From the NCBI RefSeq assembly GCF_029937855.1, contig NZ_JAPYPC010000003.1:1-64000 (forward strand): a stretch of DNA of 64,000 nucleotides. The letters run 5' to 3'. Of this stretch, positions 39,474 through 47,493 are shown in pieces. Below the pieces are notes generated by a model. It had not been told where the DNA came from. It did no database searches and worked only from the letters and a program-made list of their open reading frames with translations. Source of the stretch: Christiangramia sp. (GTDB taxonomy: Bacteria; Bacteroidota; Bacteroidia; Flavobacteriales; Flavobacteriaceae). The position numbers were made by a program, and so were the translations under genes. Positions within the stretch are counted from its first letter, which is position 1, and each line of letters opens with the position of its first letter.

Positions 39474-41464
39474 TAACTCAATTCTAATTTTACGGTTTGC
39501 TTAGTCTTTAGTTTTTGGCCTGCAGACACCGATTGTCTTTTTACCACGCCCCTGCCATTAAACTTCACTTCCAATCCCAGGTTTTCCAACAAGGAAATAG
39601 CGTCCATTGCCGGCATGCCGGTCACATCTGGCATCAAAAGTTTTTCATCCTGAATCTTGGCGTAATAAGTTTCAAAATCTGTTTGCACTTTCTTATCCTG
39701 AACTTCCAATGATTCCAATTCATCCATTACAGGAGTGTCGGTATATATTTTCCTTGCGATATCCTTAAAAACAGGAGCTGCTACAATATTCCCATAATAT
39801 CCTTTTCTTCGATTAGGCTTGTGAATTACCACTATACATGAGTATTTGGGATTTTCAGCAGGAAAATAACCAGCAAAAGAGGCTATATACCTTCCCGGTT
39901 CTATCCAGTATTCTGTCTGGCAGGTTCCGGTTTTACCGGCCATCGAAAAATTCTCTGTATAAATATTGGCTGCAGTACCCCTTTCTACCGTATTTTTCAT
40001 CATTGCCCTAACTTTTGCAGCAGTTTCAGGAGAACAAATGGATGGATTCATCACCTGATTTTCCATAGTGATGATCGGTTTATCACGATCTTTTACTTCC
40101 TTAATAAACCTTGGCTTGATCATTTCACCATCATTGGCAATTGCATTATAAAAGGTAAGGGTTTGCAAAGGTGTAATTGAAACACCATAACCAAATGCCA
40201 TCCATGGCAGGCTCAAACCATTCCAGCTTTTGTCTTGTGGGTGAGGAATTCGGGGGGAGCCCTCACCCTTTATCTCAAGACCAATCTTCTGGTTAAGTCC
40301 CATTGAATAAAGTCGATCAACAAATTTTGAAGGATTGTCCTTATATCCTTCAGTGATCATTTTCGTAAATGCTGTATTAGAAGAAACCTCAAATGCCTTA
40401 GCAGCTGAAATTTCACCATAGCCTCCATGACGAGAATCCCTAACCGGTCTTCCGTAGAATCTCACCACTCCTTTTTCTGTGTCTATAATCTGGCTGGTAT
40501 CTACCACCTTATCTTCCAGCGCAGCTACCATCGCCATCAATTTAAAGGTGGAACCAGGCTCATGAGACTCGTAGACCGCATAGTTTCTTTTTTCAAAATA
40601 AGTACCTTCCCTGGTTCGCCCAAGATTAGACATAGCTTTGATCTCACCGGTAGCTGTTTCCATCACCACGACGGTGCCATGTTCGGCTTCAAAATATTCT
40701 AATTGGCGCAGTAAGGAATGGTGAGCGATATCCTGAATATTCACATCTATGGTAGAAACCACATCATAGCCATCTTTCGGCTCCATCTCATTATTATCAC
40801 TAATAGGCTTCCATTGACCTTTGGCAATTTTCTGCTTTAAGCGTCTGCCATCGGTTCCTCTTAGATAATTACTGAAAGCTCCTTCCAGACCAACCCTGGT
40901 AAAATATCCATTTTCGTCCCTGCGCTCGTAACCTACAGTCCTCTCTCCCATTTTCCCTAAAGGATGTTCACGAACCGTACTTTGCTCAGTGATCATTCCT
41001 CCTTTATAAGCCCCTAGGTTAAACATGGGAAAACTCTTAATTTTCATATAATCTGAATAGCCGAGATTTTGAGCTATTAAAACATAGCGCTGTCTATTGG
41101 CTCTTGCAGCCCTTAATTTTTGAGAATAGTAGGAAGCAGGTCTACCTAGCATCCCTGAAAGCTTTTCTGAAAGTGAGCCAATATTTTCTTCGAAATTTTT
41201 ATCTGAAACCGTAACCGCATCAAAACGAATATCATATTTAGGCACTGATGTTGCCAGAAGGTTCCCATTTACATCATATAAATTCCCCCTGTTGGCGGGT
41301 ATCTTGAAATTTTTCAGGGTACGTTCTTCAGCCAGCTCCTTATAATAATCTCCGTGTGCGAACTGAATATCGAGCAGTTTAAACCCTACCGCTATCGCAA
41401 AAAGAAGTAGACAGCCAGCCACAAAATACAAACGATTCAGGATGCTTTTTTCGGTTGTAGCCAT
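39473..41464 (-). CDS. ftsI: Septal peptidoglycan transpeptidase FtsI (PBP3) with PASTA domain
   Basis: FtsI cross-links septal peptidoglycan with FtsW. The 663 residues have an N-terminal membrane helix (about 12-32) and a pedestal domain. The penicillin-binding domain carries STFK (Ser305-Lys308), SSN (361-363) and KTG (511-513). A PASTA domain fills about 598-663 (LLMPDVTGMPAMDAISLLENLG), as in Gram-positive PBP2x/PBP2B and in Bacteroidota but not in E. coli FtsI. It is 6 nt after ftsL and overlaps murE by 1 nt. Confidence 0.96.
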   Translation of the reverse strand: MATTEKSILNRLYFVAGCLLLFAIAVGFKLLDIQFAHGDYYKELAEERTLKNFKIPANRGNLYDVNGNLLATSVPKYDIRFDAVTVSDKNFEENIGSLSEKLSGMLGRPASYYSQKLRAARANRQRYVLIAQNLGYSDYMKIKSFPMFNLGAYKGGMITEQSTVREHPLGKMGERTVGYERRDENGYFTRVGLEGAFSNYLRGTDGRRLKQKIAKGQWKPISDNNEMEPKDGYDVVSTIDVNIQDIAHHSLLRQLEYFEAEHGTVVVMETATGEIKAMSNLGRTREGTYFEKRNYAVYESHEPGSTFKLMAMVAALEDKVVDTSQIIDTEKGVVRFYGRPVRDSRHGGYGEISAAKAFEVSSNTAFTKMITEGYKDNPSKFVDRLYSMGLNQKIGLEIKGEGSPRIPHPQDKSWNGLSLPWMAFGYGVSITPLQTLTFYNAIANDGEMIKPRFIKEVKDRDKPIITMENQVMNPSICSPETAAKVRAMMKNTVERGTAANIYTENFSMAGKTGTCQTEYWIEPGRYIASFAGYFPAENPKYSCIVVIHKPNRRKGYYGNIVAAPVFKDIARKIYTDTPVMDELESLEVQDKKVQTDFETYYAKIQDEKLLMPDVTGMPAMDAISLLENLGLEVKFNGRGVVKRQSVSAGQKLKTKQTVKLELS

Positions 41465-41470
41465 TTCAGG

Positions 41471-41788
41471 TTAATCTTTTATTATCACTCTTATTTTATT
41501 GGGCGGGGTTTCTGAAGGCCCAATCCCTTTTTCCACCATCTTTTGTGTTATGGTAGACTCCATCTTGATCTTCATTAGATCTGAACGTCTTTCAACAAAT
41601 TCACTTCTTAATTCCCTCACTTCATTATTCAATCTTGCAATTTGATGTACTTTTTGTTCTGCACTGTGAGAACTGGCGATCATCACAATAGCCAGCACTG
41701 TACAAAAGACTATAAAACGCCAGTTTTTTACAGCATCTTCACTAATGAGAAAATTCGCTTTTAGTATGTTGTAAAAACCTTTCTTCAT
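41471..41788 (-). CDS. ftsL: FtsL-like divisome protein
   Basis: The 105-residue bitopic protein has a cytoplasmic N terminus, a membrane helix at about 23-43 (WRFIVFCTVLAIVMIASSHS) and a periplasmic coiled coil (HQIARLNNEVRELRSEFVERRSDLMKIK). This matches the FtsL plan of a short membrane coiled coil that pairs with FtsB and regulates FtsWI. Sequence identity to E. coli FtsL is not expected; the call rests on topology and on the place between rsmH and ftsI. Confidence 0.88.
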   Translation of the reverse strand: MKKGFYNILKANFLISEDAVKNWRFIVFCTVLAIVMIASSHSAEQKVHQIARLNNEVRELRSEFVERRSDLMKIKMESTITQKMVEKGIGPSETPPNKIRVIIKD

Positions 41789-41793
41789 TTTAG

Positions 41794-42690
41794 TTAAAGC
41801 TTTCTTGCCACCCTGAGTTTGGCACTTCTCGCCCTGTTATTTTGCTGAATTTCCTCTTTTGAAGGAACTATCAATCCACTTACTTTTTTGAATGGAACCG
41901 AAATATTGCCATACATATCTTTTTCCGGCTCTCCTTCAAACAATCCACTCCTTATATATCTCTTCACCAACCTGTCTTCTAAAGAATGATAAGAGATCAG
42001 GCTCAATCTCCCATCAGGTTTAAGCAACTCTTCAGTTTGCAGCAAAAATTCTTTAAGAACTTCAATTTCCTGATTCACTTCTATTCTTATTGCCTGATAG
42101 ATCTGCGCCAGGATTTTATTTTCTTTTCCTTTAAACAACAAAGGCTTCAGCAATTCATTTAATTGTTCACTGGTTTCAATAGGATTGTTTTTTCTTTCAG
42201 AAACTATTGTTCTTGCGAGTTTTGGTGCATTTTTTAAGTCGGCATATGCATAAAACAGTTTTTTTAGCTGTTCTTCCTCATAATTATTCACCACCTCAAA
42301 AGCACTTAACTTATCTCCCTGATTCATTCGCATATCCAGCTTCGCATCGAACCTGGTAGAAAACCCTCTTCCAGCTTCATTAAATTGATGCGACGAAACA
42401 CCAAAATCACCAAGAATCCCATCCACCTGCTTTACACCATAGAATCTCAAAAAACGTTTCAGAAACCTGAAGTTTTCATTGATGAGTACAAAGCGATTAT
42501 CCTCAATTTTATTCGCAAGGGCATCTTTATCCTGGTCAAAAGCATATAGTTTCCCATTCTCTCCAAGCCTGGATAAAATTTCTCTGGAATGCCCGCCGCC
42601 ACCAAAGGTCACATCTACATAAATACCATCTGGTTTTACATCGAGACCATCTACAGACTCCTTTAAAAGAACTGGATTATGATATTCCAT
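41794..42690 (-). CDS. rsmH: 16S rRNA (cytosine-1402-N4)-methyltransferase
   Basis: RsmH methylates C1402 in the ribosomal P site using SAM. The ATG at 42690 gives MEYHNPVLLKESVDGL, the usual family start; an ATG at 42699 would add three residues. Landmarks are YVDVTFGGGGHSREIL (SAM site), FSTRFDAKLDMRMN, YHSLEDRLVKR and the closing NNRARSAKLRVARK. The start lies inside the last codons of mraZ (14-nt overlap), so translation is coupled. Confidence 0.96.
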   Translation of the reverse strand: MEYHNPVLLKESVDGLDVKPDGIYVDVTFGGGGHSREILSRLGENGKLYAFDQDKDALANKIEDNRFVLINENFRFLKRFLRFYGVKQVDGILGDFGVSSHQFNEAGRGFSTRFDAKLDMRMNQGDKLSAFEVVNNYEEEQLKKLFYAYADLKNAPKLARTIVSERKNNPIETSEQLNELLKPLLFKGKENKILAQIYQAIRIEVNQEIEVLKEFLLQTEELLKPDGRLSLISYHSLEDRLVKRYIRSGLFEGEPEKDMYGNISVPFKKVSGLIVPSKEEIQQNNRARSAKLRVARKL

Positions 42691-43144
42691 CAAAATCATC
42701 GTTTCCCATCACTTCTTCAGCCAGATCTGCAAAATCATCTGATGAATCATCAAGGGCTTGTTCATATTTATCTTTATCCCAGATTTCCACAATATTAATT
42801 GCGGAAGAAAGGACAATTTCCTTCTCAATTCCTGCAAAACCAACCAGGTCTTTTGGAATTAACAACCTTCCATTAGTATCTACTTCTACCGTTTTTACCC
42901 CAGCGGTAAACCTTCTAATAAAATCATTGTTCTTTTTTTTGAACCTGTTCAACCCGTTCATTTTTTTCATCAACACATTCCACTCTTCCATCGGGTAAAG
43001 CTCCAGGCAGTTTTGAAAAACTGCGCGCTTAATCACAAAACCTTCCTGCATCATGGGAGCCAATTGCTTCTTCAATGCTGAAGGCACCATTAATCGGCCT
43101 TTTGCATCGACTTTACATTCGTATGTTCCAATTAGATTTACCAC
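42677..43144 (-). CDS. mraZ: Transcriptional regulator MraZ
   Basis: MraZ is an AbrB-like DNA-binding protein that controls the dcw operon it heads. Two AbrB/MraZ repeats are visible: GTYECKVDAKGRLMVPSALKKQL at the N terminus and VEVDTNGRLLIPKDLVGFAG in the middle, each with the D-x-K/N-G-R core. The GTG at 43144 gives a 155-residue protein beginning VNLIGTYECK after the initiator, the normal family start. The longer frame to an ATG at 43186 reads through the likely promoter and operator and is rejected. The acidic C-terminal tail (DDSSDDFADLAEE) is a minor oddity. Phased GTGGTA boxes lie just upstream. Confidence 0.95.
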   Translation of the reverse strand: MVNLIGTYECKVDAKGRLMVPSALKKQLAPMMQEGFVIKRAVFQNCLELYPMEEWNVLMKKMNGLNRFKKKNNDFIRRFTAGVKTVEVDTNGRLLIPKDLVGFAGIEKEIVLSSAINIVEIWDKDKYEQALDDSSDDFADLAEEVMGNDDFDGIS

Positions 43145-43162
43145 GGTTAAGCTTTGTAGATT

Positions 43163-43188
43163 CAAATATATTGAAAATATTACCACAA
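43163..43188 (-). promoter_or_regulatory. Promoter of the dcw cluster (mraZ)
   Basis: TATATTTG (43170-43163 on the minus strand) is a consensus -7 box 18 nt before the GTG start. A TTG at 43188-43186 precedes it with a 15-nt spacer, a little short. The -33 side overlaps the operator-like boxes, as expected for repression. Confidence 0.6.
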
Positions 43189-43227
43189 TTTACCACTTTT
43201 TACCACAATGTTGATAAGTTTTACCAC
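43181..43227 (-). promoter_or_regulatory. Putative MraZ operator, four GTGGTA boxes
   Basis: On the minus strand GTGGTA begins at 43206, 43196 and 43186, exactly 10 bp apart. A fourth box begins at 43227, 21 bp (two turns) from the nearest. A further GTGGTA forms the mraZ start codon (43144-43139). Known MraZ operators are direct repeats of TGGG-type boxes with 5-nt spacers, that is a 10-bp period upstream of mraZ, so box, spacing and position agree; the match to a published consensus is from memory. Confidence 0.75.
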
Positions 43228-43290
43228 CGTATGTATTTGAAAACCTTTTAAATAGACCTATTCACTTAGGATTCAGGAAATTGAAAATAG

Positions 43291-43310
43291 GTGGAAAAAT
43301 GTGGAAAATA
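43291..43310 (+). repeat. Second phased pair, GTGGAAAA boxes, opposite orientation
   Basis: GTGGAAAAAT (43291-43300) and GTGGAAAATA (43301-43310) are two direct 10-bp units on the plus strand, between the mraZ boxes and the divergent hydrolase gene. They may be further MraZ sites or chance. Confidence 0.4.
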
Positions 43311-43401
43311 TGAATGAAAAATCACGTCTGTTATAATTTTCCCACTTCGTAGAAAAGCCTTTGCAGTTGCTCAAAAATGATTATACTTGTATCGAAATCG
43401 C

Positions 43402-43409
43402 TATATTTG
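43402..43409 (+). promoter_or_regulatory. -7 element of the alpha/beta hydrolase promoter
   Basis: TATATTTG lies 26 nt before the ATG. The expected TTG at 19-21 nt upstream is not evident. Confidence 0.45.
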
Positions 43410-43434
43410 CGATTGCTAACCGCAAAGGCTATCA

Positions 43435-44199
43435 ATGAAAGATCACTTAAGGCAAGAGGGAAAATTCACATATCTTGAGAAAGGCGAAGGAACTCCAATT
43501 GTTATTCTTCACGGACTTATGGGAGGCCTCAGTAATTTTGATGGTGTAGTAGATTATTTTCCGGAGAAAGGCTATAAAGTTGTAATTCCGGAATTACCAC
43601 TTTACTCCATGTCACTTTTAAAAACCAGCGTAGGTACATTTGCAAAATATCTTAAAGAATTTTTGGACTTCAAGGGCTACAAAAATGTGGTTTTGCTGGG
43701 CAATTCATTAGGTGGTCATATTGCCCTTTTAGCTACAAAAATGTTTCCTGAAGTGGTTCAGGCTTTGGTAATTACGGGTAGTTCAGGGCTTTATGAAAAT
43801 GCAATGGGGGAAAGTTACCCCAGACGAGGAGATTATGAGTTTATCAAAAAGAAAGCAGAAGCAGTTTTTTATGATCCAGAAGTCGCTACCAAGGAAATCG
43901 TTGACGAGGTTTATACAACTGTAAGTGATCGAAACAAACTGGTAAAAACCTTAGCTATTGCTAAAAGCGCCATAAGACATAATATGGCTAAAGACCTTCC
44001 TAATATGGAAACTCCTACCTGCATTATTTGGGGGAAAAATGATACCGTAACACCACCGGAAGTAGCCGAAGATTTTAACCGACTTTTACCAGATGCTGAT
44101 CTTTACTGGATAGACGAATGTGGCCACGCCGCTATGATGGAACATCCTGAAGAATTTAATCAGGTTTTTTACCAATGGCTAAAAGACCGTAAGATCTAA
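43435..44199 (+). CDS. Alpha/beta hydrolase
   Basis: This is a serine hydrolase of unknown substrate. In the 254 residues the nucleophile elbow is GNSLGG (Ser near 88), the acid is the Asp of WGKNDTVTPPEVA and the base is the His of CGHAAMMEHPEEF. HGLMGG near the N terminus forms the oxyanion hole. No signal peptide is seen, so it is cytoplasmic. It is divergent from the dcw cluster and precedes engB by 10 nt; the two are probably cotranscribed. Confidence 0.93.
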   Translation: MKDHLRQEGKFTYLEKGEGTPIVILHGLMGGLSNFDGVVDYFPEKGYKVVIPELPLYSMSLLKTSVGTFAKYLKEFLDFKGYKNVVLLGNSLGGHIALLATKMFPEVVQALVITGSSGLYENAMGESYPRRGDYEFIKKKAEAVFYDPEVATKEIVDEVYTTVSDRNKLVKTLAIAKSAIRHNMAKDLPNMETPTCIIWGKNDTVTPPEVAEDFNRLLPDADLYWIDECGHAAMMEHPEEFNQVFYQWLKDRKI

Positions 44200-44209
44200 A
44201 TAAGCTTCT

Positions 44210-44818
44210 ATGAAAATCAAGACAGCTGAATTTGTAGTGAGCAACTCTAAAGTTGATCAATGTCCAAACAGTACCTTGCCAGAATATGCATTTATAGGTC
44301 GCAGTAATGTTGGGAAATCCTCGCTCATCAATATGCTTACAGGCAGGAAAGCGCTTGCTAAAACCTCAGCTAAGCCCGGAAAGACCCAGTTAATCAATCA
44401 CTTTCTTATTAACCAGAACTGGCACCTGGTAGATTTACCTGGATATGGCTATGCCCAGGTTTCAAAATCAACAAAAAAGGTTTTTCAGAAATTTATTACT
44501 GCTTATTTCGAAAAAAGGAAACAAATGGTCTGTGCTTTTGTATTGATAGATTCCAGACACAAACCTCAGCCAATAGATATGGAATTTATGCAGTGGCTGG
44601 GCGAACACAATATCCCTTTTTGTATAATTTTCACCAAAGCAGATAAGCTTAAACCAAAAGTATTAGATAAAAATATCGAGAATTATAAAAACGAAATGCT
44701 GGAAAGCTGGGTGCAAATGCCTGAATATTTTATCACCTCCGCTTCTGCAGGTATGGGAAAAGACGAAGTTTTGGATTATATCGAGAATATAAACGAACAG
44801 CTTAAGGCCTCCTCTTAA
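44210..44818 (+). CDS. engB: Ribosome biogenesis GTPase EngB (YihA/YsxC)
   Basis: EngB is a TRAFAC GTPase required for maturation of the 50S subunit. The 202 residues show G1 GRSNVGKSS (30-38), the switch segment AKPGKTQLINHF, G3 DLPGYGYAQVSKS, G4 TKADK near 142-146 and G5 TSASAGMGKDEV. It has normal length. Its stop codon overlaps by 4 nt the stop of the convergent 122-residue gene of the gldBC operon. Confidence 0.97.
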   Translation: MKIKTAEFVVSNSKVDQCPNSTLPEYAFIGRSNVGKSSLINMLTGRKALAKTSAKPGKTQLINHFLINQNWHLVDLPGYGYAQVSKSTKKVFQKFITAYFEKRKQMVCAFVLIDSRHKPQPIDMEFMQWLGEHNIPFCIIFTKADKLKPKVLDKNIENYKNEMLESWVQMPEYFITSASAGMGKDEVLDYIENINEQLKASS

Positions 44819-45183
44819 TAATTGATCAATCTGGTTTTCACTTCCTTAATCAACATAACTTCATCCTTTATTTCTGAAAGATCCTGCCTAGACATGAACA
44901 CTTCCAGGCCTTTATCTGTTTGTGCTAAAATCACCGGAAATTCAAATGTATGTCCGAATTTAGAAGCATATTCTTTCTGGAATTCATCCTTGTGCAGAAA
45001 TTCCATTTCTACCTGCGCATTCTCACGGAAACGCTTCCATTCTTCACGTTCCTTTAAAACTCCATGGGTAATATCACATAAACTGCAGGGATAGGTCTTC
45101 GGACTTATTACTTTATGCAAAATATCCTTATAAAGATTTATCTTGCCAGAATCTGCATTATAAACAAAAATCAGTTTTTCCAA
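44815..45183 (-). CDS. Uncharacterised protein downstream of gldC
   Basis: I recognise no functional family, although similar proteins have been labelled GTPase without any visible GTP-binding motif; none is present here. The 122 residues start EKLIFVYNADSGKINLYKDILHKVISPKTYPCSLCDITHG, with a CxxC (CSLC) near residues 33-36. They continue with a charged helical region and a beta-like FPVILAQTDKGLEVFMSRQDL. There is no signal peptide. It follows gldC with no gap, so it should be the third gene of a gldB-gldC operon. Confidence 0.8.
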   Translation of the reverse strand: MEKLIFVYNADSGKINLYKDILHKVISPKTYPCSLCDITHGVLKEREEWKRFRENAQVEMEFLHKDEFQKEYASKFGHTFEFPVILAQTDKGLEVFMSRQDLSEIKDEVMLIKEVKTRLINY

Positions 45184-45522
45184 TTAGCTCTTTTTTATTT
45201 CTGTTTTTTCAGCGAAATAATCGCAAAAATCCTTCATCGTATCACGCATTTTATCATCTTGCGTAGCTCTAAAATAAGTATCGCTCATGGAAACAAGGGT
45301 TTGATGAAAGAATTTCTTCATCTCATCTACCGGCATTTCTTTCGTCCAAAGATCTATTCTCAAGGTTTCCTGATCTTTGCTATCCCATACTGAAAGCATC
45401 AAAGCCTTAGCTTCTTCTTTATAAATATTCCCATCCTCGGCACTCCAGGTGAGACTTTCGGGAACGTGATTCTCATCGGTTACCACCTCTATATTAATTT
45501 CAGATTTTTTATATTCAGCCAT
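45184..45522 (-). CDS. gldC: Gliding motility protein GldC
   Basis: GldC is a cytoplasmic protein known from Flavobacterium, where it improves gliding and lies beside gldB. The 112 residues contain the family pattern SEINIEVVTDENHVPESLTWSAEDG, the middle EAKALMLSVWDSKDQETLRIDLWTKEMPVDEMKKFF and a Lys-rich tail. Its start overlaps the stop of gldB by 1 nt. Its biochemical role is not known. Confidence 0.93.
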   Translation of the reverse strand: MAEYKKSEINIEVVTDENHVPESLTWSAEDGNIYKEEAKALMLSVWDSKDQETLRIDLWTKEMPVDEMKKFFHQTLVSMSDTYFRATQDDKMRDTMKDFCDYFAEKTEIKKS

Positions 45523-46481
45523 TATTTCCTTGGTTTGTAATTTGCTTTATTAAAAATTTCTTCTGCTGAAGTATTCAGCATTTTTTGGATGGAAACATCG
45601 TTTTTATCCATAAATGACCTAATGATATTCCAGCCGATATATTGCCCTAATCTCGCTGGAGATTCGGCATCCAGTTGAAGATAGAATTTAGAGAATGGAG
45701 CCGGATACAGGAACCTGGTATAAAGTTCTGAATCTGTATCATAAATAAGCTCATTCTCTATAAAATACCGCCATATCTGGTCTTCGTTCGCCCGGGCCCA
45801 TTCTATTTCTTTTTCTGAATAGCCAATTTTTTCTGCATCAGTCTTAAAAGGAATAAATAGGTCTTTTAAGTAAAGTAGCTTTCCATAGTACAGCATATGC
45901 GCTAAAAAAGTCCTGGAATCGGCTTTCGGAACATATTTCCTGGCAATCTCGTTTGCGGCATCAGGTACAATTTGATCTTTAGAAAAATTCTTTTTCAAAT
46001 ATTCCTGCATCCCAACATAAAATTCGTGCTCTTCCCCCAGATAAGTATCCAGAGAAATAAACAGATAATCATCTGTATAAATAACCTTATTTTTATAGTC
46101 GACTTCGGAAGTTACCGTGATCACCTTTGGTGCATGAAACTCTGAAAAATAAAATTTTACATGCTGAAAAAGTGAATATAATTCATCTGTTACTTCAGAA
46201 AATTCCGGATAGGCTTTATTTATTTCTGTATTGATCTCCTTCTGAATACTATCGTTTAACTTCTGAACCCAAACACTGTCAGGATATTGTTTCGGAAATA
46301 AAAAGGGGTATTTAGATTTAAGTTCTGGAAGGCTTTTTTCAGTAGTTTCAGCAAACTCCTGATCAAATCGTATCAATTCAAAATTAACCTCTACCTGCTC
46401 TATTTTCTCTTCAGTTTCAGATTTACTATCGCAGGAAAGCAAACTTAGCAGTAGTATTAAAAACCAGAATCTATTCAGCAT
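45522..46481 (-). CDS. gldB: Gliding motility lipoprotein GldB
   Basis: GldB is a lipoprotein essential for gliding and T9SS function in Flavobacterium; its exact job is not known. The 319 residues have a signal segment ending in LLSC (Cys17 lipobox), then the GldB domain with VEVNFELIRFDQEFAE, KYPFLFPKQYPDSVW, FISLDTYLGEEHEFY and SPARLGQYIGWNIIRSFM. It heads a gldB-gldC-unknown operon. The T9SS type B cargo at 5.1-7.0 kb is a likely client of the secretion machine. Confidence 0.95.
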   Translation of the reverse strand: MLNRFWFLILLLSLLSCDSKSETEEKIEQVEVNFELIRFDQEFAETTEKSLPELKSKYPFLFPKQYPDSVWVQKLNDSIQKEINTEINKAYPEFSEVTDELYSLFQHVKFYFSEFHAPKVITVTSEVDYKNKVIYTDDYLFISLDTYLGEEHEFYVGMQEYLKKNFSKDQIVPDAANEIARKYVPKADSRTFLAHMLYYGKLLYLKDLFIPFKTDAEKIGYSEKEIEWARANEDQIWRYFIENELIYDTDSELYTRFLYPAPFSKFYLQLDAESPARLGQYIGWNIIRSFMDKNDVSIQKMLNTSAEEIFNKANYKPRK

Positions 46482-46538
46482 AAATCTCTATTATGAAGGC
46501 TTTAACGCCCGTCCCTTTTAAAAATTGGCTTTAAGTGT

Positions 46539-46546
46539 TAGATTTG
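46539..46546 (+). promoter_or_regulatory. -7 element of the nadE promoter
   Basis: TAGATTTG lies 41 nt before the nadE start; the TTG upstream is only 11 nt away, shorter than consensus. Confidence 0.4.
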
Positions 46547-46587
46547 TGAGACAAAGGTATTACATACAAACTTAATGACCCAATATT

Positions 46588-47379
46588 ATGCAGATCGAAA
46601 AAGTAGCTGATCATATTATAAACTGGCTTAAAGACTATGCTGCCAAAGCGGAAATGAATGGTTTTGTGGTAGGTGTTAGTGGCGGAATTGATTCTGCAGT
46701 GGTATCTACATTATGTGCAAAAACTGGTATGCCAACCCTTTGTCTGGAAATGCCTATTCATCAACATGAAAGTCAGGTGAGCAGAGCAAGAAAACATATC
46801 GATGAGCTGCAACATAATTTCGCCAATGTAAGCGCACTGGAAGTAAATCTTACACCTGTTTTCGAAGCGTTTAAATCAGGGATGCCACAGCATAGAGAAA
46901 CATCTTCCCTGGATCTCACCCTGGCAAATTCCCGGGCAAGATTAAGGATGACCACCTTGTATTATTTCGCAGGTCTTCACACCTATTTGGTAGCTGGAAC
47001 AGGAAATAAAGTAGAAGACTTCGGAGTAGGATTTTACACCAAATACGGTGATGGAGGTGTAGACCTTAGCCCCATAGCCGATCTACTCAAAAGCGAAGTG
47101 TACGAGTTAGGTGAGTATTTGAATATTATTGAGGAAATCATACAGGCAGCTCCTACAGATGGATTATTCGGAGACAGTAGAAGTGACGAAGACCAGTTAG
47201 GTGCTTCTTATGATGAACTTGAATGGGCAATGCAAAAGATGGAAGAAGGAAAAACTGCGGAAGATTTTGAAGGAAGACAACGCGAAGTCTTCGATATTTA
47301 CCAACGTCTTAATTCCGCTAACCAGCATAAGATGCTTCCAATTCCAGTGTGTGAGATACCCGTTCATCTTAAGAACTAA
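46588..47379 (+). CDS. nadE: NAD synthetase, ammonia-dependent form
   Basis: NadE makes NAD from deamido-NAD, ATP and ammonia. The 263 residues form one synthetase domain with the pyrophosphatase loop VSGGIDSAVVS (29-39), TGNKVEDFGVGFYTKYGDGGVDLSPIADL and a late SDEDQLGASYDELEW. No N-terminal glutaminase domain is present, so ammonia is the likely donor. It is divergent from gldB and 114 nt before the response-regulator gene. Confidence 0.95.
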   Translation: MQIEKVADHIINWLKDYAAKAEMNGFVVGVSGGIDSAVVSTLCAKTGMPTLCLEMPIHQHESQVSRARKHIDELQHNFANVSALEVNLTPVFEAFKSGMPQHRETSSLDLTLANSRARLRMTTLYYFAGLHTYLVAGTGNKVEDFGVGFYTKYGDGGVDLSPIADLLKSEVYELGEYLNIIEEIIQAAPTDGLFGDSRSDEDQLGASYDELEWAMQKMEEGKTAEDFEGRQREVFDIYQRLNSANQHKMLPIPVCEIPVHLKN

Positions 47380-47493
47380 ACATCTTATCGAATATCTGCA
47401 TAACTTTGATTTTTTAAATAACCAAAACCTTATTTTAGGTTAACAAAACCAAACTCAACGAGTTACCCCCGGACTTGTTATTAATTTAAAATC

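Noticed and set aside
43145-43186. ATG start for mraZ at 43186
   Set aside because: It would translate the promoter and operator-like repeats; GTG 43144 gives the normal MraZ N terminus.
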